In this document: positions 32,113 to 36,366 of the stretch, piece by piece
Layout: every line of letters begins with the position of its first letter
Position numbering within the stretch: position 1 is the first letter of the stretch
From: Nocardia testacea NBRC 100365
Lineage (GTDB): Bacteria > Actinomycetota > Actinomycetes > Mycobacteriales > Mycobacteriaceae
Assembly: GCF_000308775.1 (NCBI RefSeq)
Contig: NZ_BAGJ01000034.1
Span: 1-36,366, forward strand
Direction of reading: 5' to 3'
DNA: 36,366 nucleotides
The notes under the pieces: model-generated
Seen by the model: only the letters and a program-made list of their open reading frames with translations
Database searches by the model: none
Told to the model about the DNA's origin: nothing
Made by a program: the position numbers and the translations under genes

Positions 32113-33373
32113 TTCGGTATTGATCGTGGATCCCGTGAGCTCGGGAAGGCTGTATCCCCGGGTGCTCCAGCAGTACGGCATCGAACCCGTTCTCCTGGAT
32201 ACCGATCATGCCCTGGTATCGGGATTCCGAACCGCTCCCACGGCGGGAGCGGTGGATTTCGCCGCCGATCTGGGGAATTCCTATGAAGCGCTGCTGCGCC
32301 TGTGCGCGCAACGGTCGGTCGCCTATGTCGTCGCCGGATCCGAACCCGGTGTCGAATTGGCCGAGCGATTACGCGCCGATATTCCGGGGTGCCCGGCCGG
32401 CGAGAGGGTCTTGCCGCAGCGAAGATGGGACAAGCAGTACATGTTCGAGGCCCTGGCCGCCGCCGGGATCCCGACTCTGACCACCCGGGCCGTTCCCGCG
32501 GGTCACACCGCCGTACCGGCCGAAGCGGTGGCCGAACTACGCGCGGGCCGCAAACTGGTGGTGAAACCGGCCCGGGGCGCCGCTTCCGTCGGCGTCCGGC
32601 TGGTCGAGACGCCCGGCCAACTGGCCGAGGCGGTCGCCGAGATCACCGACCGCGCCGGCTTCTTCGGCGGTACCTCGGCCGCCCTCATCCAGGAAATGTA
32701 TCCCGCCCCCCGGGTGGAATACGCCGTGGACACCTTCTCCACCCCGGCCGGTCACGAAATCGTCTGCGTCACCGTGTACGACAAATGGGTTTCGGAGTCC
32801 GGCGACTTCGTCTACGAGAAGGGTCGCTGGCTCGACCACGACGAGCCGATCGTGCGGGAACTGGCCGCCTACGCGCGCCGGGTGCTCGATGCTCTGGGTA
32901 TGCGGATCGGGCCCGCGCACATGGAGATCATGTCCGGCCCGCCGGGCCCCCGGCTGATCGATTTCGGGGCGCGCGCCCACGGGATCGGTCATCCGCTGCA
33001 CACTCATGCGCTGACCGGCAATTCGCAGATCCATCGCGAAAGCGAGTACATCGCCGAACTGTTCGGCATGCGTGCGCCGGTGGCGCAGCGCGACAGCGGC
33101 TATGCGCTGTCCCGGCGCGGTGCGCTGGTGCTGCTCAGTGTCGAGCGGGAGGCACGGTACCTGGGCGGAGCCGACGCGGAACTGGCGGACCTACCCGGTG
33201 TGCAGGAGGTCCGGATGGCGGCCGAGCCGGGACGGACCTATCCGGCCACCAAGTCCATGATGGATTCGGTGGCGCTCGGCCTGGTGTTCGTGGTCGCGGA
33301 TACCGGCGACGAACTCGATTTCCGGTGCGCCGAGGTCCGCAAGCGGGCCGGCGACTTCTTCACCACCGACTGA
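32102..33373 (+). CDS. ATP-grasp ligase
   Basis: This encodes 423 residues from GTG 32102, with AGGAG 8 nt upstream. It is an ATP-grasp enzyme of the carboxylate-amine ligase type (like L-amino-acid ligases or carbamoyl-phosphate-synthetase-like BL00235 proteins). Features are an N-terminal alpha/beta domain (NSVLIVDPVSSGRLYPRVL), QRRWDKQYMFEALAAAGIPT, RKLVVKPARGAASVGVRLVE (ATP-binding Lys and Gly-rich loop), and AHMEIMSGPPGPRLIDFGAR with metal-binding Glu and Asp. It probably forms an amide or peptide bond from two amino-acid-like substrates. The partner upstream is an MFS exporter overlapping by 11 bp, as in small dipeptide-antibiotic loci, but no further biosynthetic genes are nearby. Confidence 0.88.
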   Translation: MSDNSVLIVDPVSSGRLYPRVLQQYGIEPVLLDTDHALVSGFRTAPTAGAVDFAADLGNSYEALLRLCAQRSVAYVVAGSEPGVELAERLRADIPGCPAGERVLPQRRWDKQYMFEALAAAGIPTLTTRAVPAGHTAVPAEAVAELRAGRKLVVKPARGAASVGVRLVETPGQLAEAVAEITDRAGFFGGTSAALIQEMYPAPRVEYAVDTFSTPAGHEIVCVTVYDKWVSESGDFVYEKGRWLDHDEPIVRELAAYARRVLDALGMRIGPAHMEIMSGPPGPRLIDFGARAHGIGHPLHTHALTGNSQIHRESEYIAELFGMRAPVAQRDSGYALSRRGALVLLSVEREARYLGGADAELADLPGVQEVRMAAEPGRTYPATKSMMDSVALGLVFVVADTGDELDFRCAEVRKRAGDFFTTD

Positions 33374-33379
33374 TCCGTA

Positions 33380-33410
33380 CCGGCCGGGGGTGGTGAGGAC
33401 CCCCGGCCGG
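33380..33410. terminator. Bidirectional terminator hairpin
   Basis: CCGGCCGGGGGT-GGTGAGG-ACCCCCGGCCGG is a perfect 12-bp stem with a 7-nt loop, between the converging ATP-grasp and carboxypeptidase genes. Confidence 0.8.
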
Positions 33411-33432
33411 CCCTCTCGGCGGGAAACTCCGG

Positions 33433-34731
33433 TCAGCGGTGACGGGTGCGCACGTGCCAGGTACCGAGCAGCAGGATCGGGACCAGGATCAGGCCCCCGA
33501 CCATGAGCAGCATCCACAGTTCTTCGAACTGTCCACCGCTCGGGCCCTGCGCCGAATACGCCACCGCGTCCTGTGGCGGCACCGCGAGCCCGGGTGCGCC
33601 GAGCTCGGATTCGTCGTCGTCGCCGGGGATATCACCGACTTGTGCCTCCGGCCCGAGCGCGAAACCGTAGTCGAGCAATCGGGCCGCCTGCTCCCACGGG
33701 CGGATCGGCAGGACATCGGCCTGGAGCAGGGTCACCGCGAGCCTGCGGCCGTCGCGCTCGGCGGCGGCGACGAATGTCTGGCGGGCGTCGTCGGTATAAC
33801 CGGTCTTTCCGCCCAGCGCACCGGGATAGTTGTAGAGCAGTCCGTTGTCGTTCGCGATCGGGAAGCCGGGATGGTCCTGATCGCCGGGGATGCGCGGGTC
33901 CGGCGGGTAACCGGGGAAATCGAACTGTTCGGTGTGGATCATCTCCGCGAACAGCGGGATGGACATGGCTTCCCGGAACAGCAGCGACAGGTCGTAGGCC
34001 GAGGTGCTCATCCCGGGGCCGTCCAGACCGGACGGGGTGGCCGCGCGAGTGTCGTAGGCGTGCAGTGATTTCGCGAGATCGTTCATTTTGATCACCGCCA
34101 CGTCGTCGCCGCCCAGTTGAGCGGCCAGCGCGTGGGCGGCGTCGTTACCCGAGGCCATCACCAGGGCGTGCAGCAATTGCCGGTTGGTGTAGCGGCCGCC
34201 CGGTCCGATCCCGACGCGGGTGCCCTCGACATCGGCGTCGGCCTGGGTGCCCACCACGACCTTGTCCAGATCCAGGGTGCGCAGCGCGACGATCGAGAGC
34301 AGCACCTTGATGGTGCTGGCCGGGCGGTACCGGCCGTGCGGGTCCTTGGTGGCCAGGACCGCGCCGGTGTCCAGGTCCGAGACCATCCAGGCGGTCGCGG
34401 AGATATCCGCGGGCAGTGGCGGGGCGCCGCTGGGCACGACCACACCGCATTCGCCCAGCCGTTTCCCGCCGATCGGGGAGTTGGGGACCGACAGCGGTGT
34501 CGGCGCCGATTCGCCGGGTTCCGGGACCTCGGAGGCGTCGATCGCCGGCGGCGGCTGGGTCTTCTGCGGGCACGTATCGGTGACCGGGGTGGTGAACGGA
34601 GGGGTGGTGGGTGGCGCGGGCTGCGCTGCCGCGCTCCCGCAGACGGTGAGCGGTCCGGCCGCGAGAGCCGCGGCGGAGAGCACCGAACCGAGGAGCCGGG
34701 CGGTGCGCTGATGTAGCTGCCTGTTGTACAT
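33433..34731 (-). CDS. D-alanyl-D-alanine carboxypeptidase (penicillin-binding protein, DacB/S11 type)
   Basis: This encodes 432 residues from ATG 34731. An N-terminal signal peptide ([18 protein letters not shown], about 13-30) directs it to the envelope. A Pro/Thr-rich linker is followed by the S11 transpeptidase-like domain. The active site is visible: Ser139-x2-Lys142 (RPASTIK), Ser194-Gly-Asn196 and Lys309-Thr-Gly311. It trims the terminal D-alanine from peptidoglycan stem peptides. A C-terminal membrane anchor ([19 protein letters not shown]) precedes RTRHR. It is the counterpart of mycobacterial Rv3330 by motif and by neighbourhood with add and deoA. Confidence in function is high; in symbol it is low. 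Confidence 0.95.
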   Translation of the reverse strand: MYNRQLHQRTARLLGSVLSAAALAAGPLTVCGSAAAQPAPPTTPPFTTPVTDTCPQKTQPPPAIDASEVPEPGESAPTPLSVPNSPIGGKRLGECGVVVPSGAPPLPADISATAWMVSDLDTGAVLATKDPHGRYRPASTIKVLLSIVALRTLDLDKVVVGTQADADVEGTRVGIGPGGRYTNRQLLHALVMASGNDAAHALAAQLGGDDVAVIKMNDLAKSLHAYDTRAATPSGLDGPGMSTSAYDLSLLFREAMSIPLFAEMIHTEQFDFPGYPPDPRIPGDQDHPGFPIANDNGLLYNYPGALGGKTGYTDDARQTFVAAAERDGRRLAVTLLQADVLPIRPWEQAARLLDYGFALGPEAQVGDIPGDDDESELGAPGLAVPPQDAVAYSAQGPSGGQFEELWMLLMVGGLILVPILLLGTWHVRTRHR

Positions 34732-34823
34732 ATCGACGCCGAGCCTAGAATCCCGGCGCGCGAGATGTGCGCCACGGGCTCCCACCGATGGTTTCCGGAC
34801 CGACCGGTATCACGGGTGCCGAT

Positions 34824-35921
34824 TCAGCCCAGCAGCACCGCGTAGCCCGGTTTGATGATGTCGTCGATGATCCGCAGCCGCTCCGGGAACGGGATGAACG
34901 CCGATTTCATCGCGTTGATGGTGAACCGTTCCAGATCGCTCCAGCCGTAGCCGAAGGTCTGGTGCAGTTTGAGCATCTCCCGGCTCATGCTGGTATCGCT
35001 CATCAGACGATTGTCGGTGTTCACCGTGACCCGGAAGCGCAGCCGCGCCAGCAGGTCGAACGGGTGTTTGTCCAGTGAGGGCACCGCGCCGGTCTGCACG
35101 TTCGACGAGGGGCACAGCTCGAGCGGCACGCGGGTGTCGCGCACATACGCCGCCAGCCGCCCCAGCCGGGCGTGCTCGATCGCGCCCGGCACCTCGATAT
35201 CGTCGAGGATCCGGACGCCGTGCCCGAGCCGGTCGCAGCCACAGAACGCCAGCGCCTCGTGGATGGACGGCAGACCGAAGGCCTCACCCGCGTGGATGGT
35301 GAAATGCGCATTGTTGACCCGCATGTACTCGAAGGCGTCCAGATGCCGGGTGGGCGGGTATCCGGCCTCCGCACCCGCGATATCGAAACCGCAGACGCCC
35401 TGGTCGCGGAAGCGGACGGCCAGTTCCGCGATCTCCCGGGATCGCGCCGCGTGCCGCATGGCGGTCAGCAGACAGCGCACCACGATGGGCTGCCCGGCCG
35501 CCGCGGCGGCCGCCTCGCCCGCTGCGAAACCGGCCAGAACGTGTTCGACCACTTCGTCGAGTGTCAAGTCTTTGTCGAGGTGTTGTTCGGGCGCGAACCG
35601 CACCTCGGCGTAGACGACCCCGTCCGCGGCCAGATCCTCGGCGCATTCGCGGGCCACCCGGTGCAATCCCTGCGGAGTCTGCATCACCGCGACCGTATGG
35701 GTGAAGGTTTCCAGATAGCGCTCCAGCGAGCCGCTGTCGGCCGCGTCCCGGAACCAGCGCGCCAGGGATTCGGCATCCGTCGCGGGTAACCGGTCGTATC
35801 CGCAGTCCGCGGCCAGTTCGAGCACGGTGGCGGGCCGCAGACCGCCGTCGAGATGATCGTGCAGCAGCGCCTTCGGGGCCCGGCGCAATGTGGCGAGATC
35901 CAGCGGCAGAGGTCCGGTCAT
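34824..35921 (-). CDS. add: Adenosine deaminase
   Basis: This encodes 365 residues from ATG 35921 ([20 protein letters not shown]). It deaminates adenosine and deoxyadenosine to inosine or deoxyinosine in purine salvage. Zinc ligands are HDHLDGG (21-27), the His of [10 protein letters not shown] (substrate Glu too), GHGVRI and the Asp of [18 protein letters not shown] and [11 protein letters not shown] are typical. Length is normal for bacterial ADA. It follows deoA (about 73 bp gap) on the same strand, as in mycobacteria (Rv3314c-Rv3313c), so they form a nucleoside-salvage unit. Confidence 0.96.
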   Translation of the reverse strand: MTGPLPLDLATLRRAPKALLHDHLDGGLRPATVLELAADCGYDRLPATDAESLARWFRDAADSGSLERYLETFTHTVAVMQTPQGLHRVARECAEDLAADGVVYAEVRFAPEQHLDKDLTLDEVVEHVLAGFAAGEAAAAAAGQPIVVRCLLTAMRHAARSREIAELAVRFRDQGVCGFDIAGAEAGYPPTRHLDAFEYMRVNNAHFTIHAGEAFGLPSIHEALAFCGCDRLGHGVRILDDIEVPGAIEHARLGRLAAYVRDTRVPLELCPSSNVQTGAVPSLDKHPFDLLARLRFRVTVNTDNRLMSDTSMSREMLKLHQTFGYGWSDLERFTINAMKSAFIPFPERLRIIDDIIKPGYAVLLG

Positions 35922-35994
35922 ATGCCGACGGTATCGCCGAATGTCGCGTCGGTCAGCCGGACGGCCGGAAAGGTTCCACCTCTTCGACGGGCGC

Positions 35995-36366
35995 TCACCT
36001 CGAATTCCCCTCATAGTCAGCGGCCGGTCGCGGGTGGAGGCGCCCGGTGTCCGGCCCGGATCGGGCAGACGGGTGACCGGAACCCCGGCGCGGCGACCAG
36101 TGCTGCCTGGTGTGCGGCGCGTCGGTGCCGACCCGGTCGAGGACGAGTAGGCCCGGCGCGGGCCGGTCGACGGATCCGGTCTCCACCGTGATCGCCTCGG
36201 CCAGGGCCTCGAATGCGCGGGGGAACGCCTCCGGGGTGTCGGTGTGCAGCGTGAGCAGCGGTTGTCCGGCGGTGACCGGGTCGCCGGGGGCCGCGTGCCA
36301 CTGGACGCCGGCGGCGGCCTGGACCGGGTCGCCCTGGCGGGCGCGGCCGGCGCCCAGGCGCCAGGC
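35995..36366 (-). CDS. deoA: Thymidine phosphorylase, C-terminal part
   Basis: This is the 3' end of a gene running beyond the right edge. The last 123 codons are visible ([20 protein letters not shown], then [20 protein letters not shown]). This is the pyrimidine-nucleoside phosphorylase C-terminal domain, whose GAGR and GDxV motifs are typical. The enzyme splits thymidine to thymine and deoxyribose-1-phosphate. After the expected C-terminus (about LLVLDRV) comes a tail of roughly 45 Arg/Pro-rich residues before the stop at 35995, which may be an extension or a frameshift effect. It sits upstream of add. Confidence 0.88.
   Translation of the reverse strand, partial: AWRLGAGRARQGDPVQAAAGVQWHAAPGDPVTAGQPLLTLHTDTPEAFPRAFEALAEAITVETGSVDRPAPGLLVLDRVGTDAPHTRQHWSPRRGSGHPSARSGPDTGRLHPRPAADYEGNSR

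Noticed and set aside
33516..33532. Palindrome ACAGTTC-TTC-GAACTGT resembling an SOS box
   Set aside because: It has a 3-bp spacer, not 4, lacks the TCGAAC half-site, and lies inside the coding part of the carboxypeptidase gene far from any start.

Overview
The window is about 36 kb of very GC-rich DNA with dense genes, frequent GTG/TTG starts and 1-14 nt gene overlaps. It looks like the chromosome of a mycolic-acid actinomycete, most likely Nocardia or a close relative. Reasons: the core gene order (dnaE2, a SpoU-family methyltransferase, metX, icd, trpS, yhjD, a D-Ala-D-Ala carboxypeptidase, add, deoA) matches from memory the broad order of the Mycobacterium tuberculosis Rv3370c-Rv3313c region; there is a SAM-IV riboswitch (an actinomycete class); and the dnaE2 promoter carries actinobacterial-type SOS boxes. 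Family calls rest on motif recognition, not on searches.

Left part (1-10.7 kb): a truncated SDR gene; two LexA-type SOS boxes over a leaderless promoter driving an unknown 150-residue protein and the error-prone polymerase DnaE2; a small membrane protein; an hsp20 gene with an unknown partner, transcribed from a promoter overlapped by a CIRCE element and divergent from an HspR-like MerR regulator; a DUF4349 lipoprotein with a repetitive tail; a DUF167 protein; trmL; and a CycA-type D-Ala/D-Ser/Gly permease.

Centre (10.8-18 kb): the most unusual block. Five minus-strand genes form the uncharacterised STM4011-STM4015 cassette: an LRR protein, an ATP-grasp-like protein, an alkaline-phosphatase-superfamily hydrolase, a HemN-like radical SAM enzyme and a second radical SAM enzyme with C-terminal cysteines. 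They are packed with overlaps of 14 nt or less. Divergent from it is a two-gene module, a small His-rich protein plus a DUF6745 protein, also of unknown function. A DUF3017 membrane protein follows.

Right part (18-36.4 kb): metX under a SAM-IV riboswitch, with two tiny ORFs chained to metX by ATGA and GTGA overlaps; icd; a PI3K/HipA-fold kinase-like protein; an acyl-CoA dehydrogenase with an unusual catalytic-base arrangement; an alpha/beta hydrolase; exonuclease III followed by a secreted guanyl ribonuclease and its barstar inhibitor; a TetR regulator divergent from an MpaB/DUF2236 oxygenase, with twin operator-like sites between them; trpS; yhjD; a putative small-molecule operon (short ORF, MFS exporter, ATP-grasp ligase); a D-Ala-D-Ala carboxypeptidase; adenosine deaminase; and the 3' end of thymidine phosphorylase. 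No rRNA, tRNA, CRISPR array, insertion sequence or prophage was seen.
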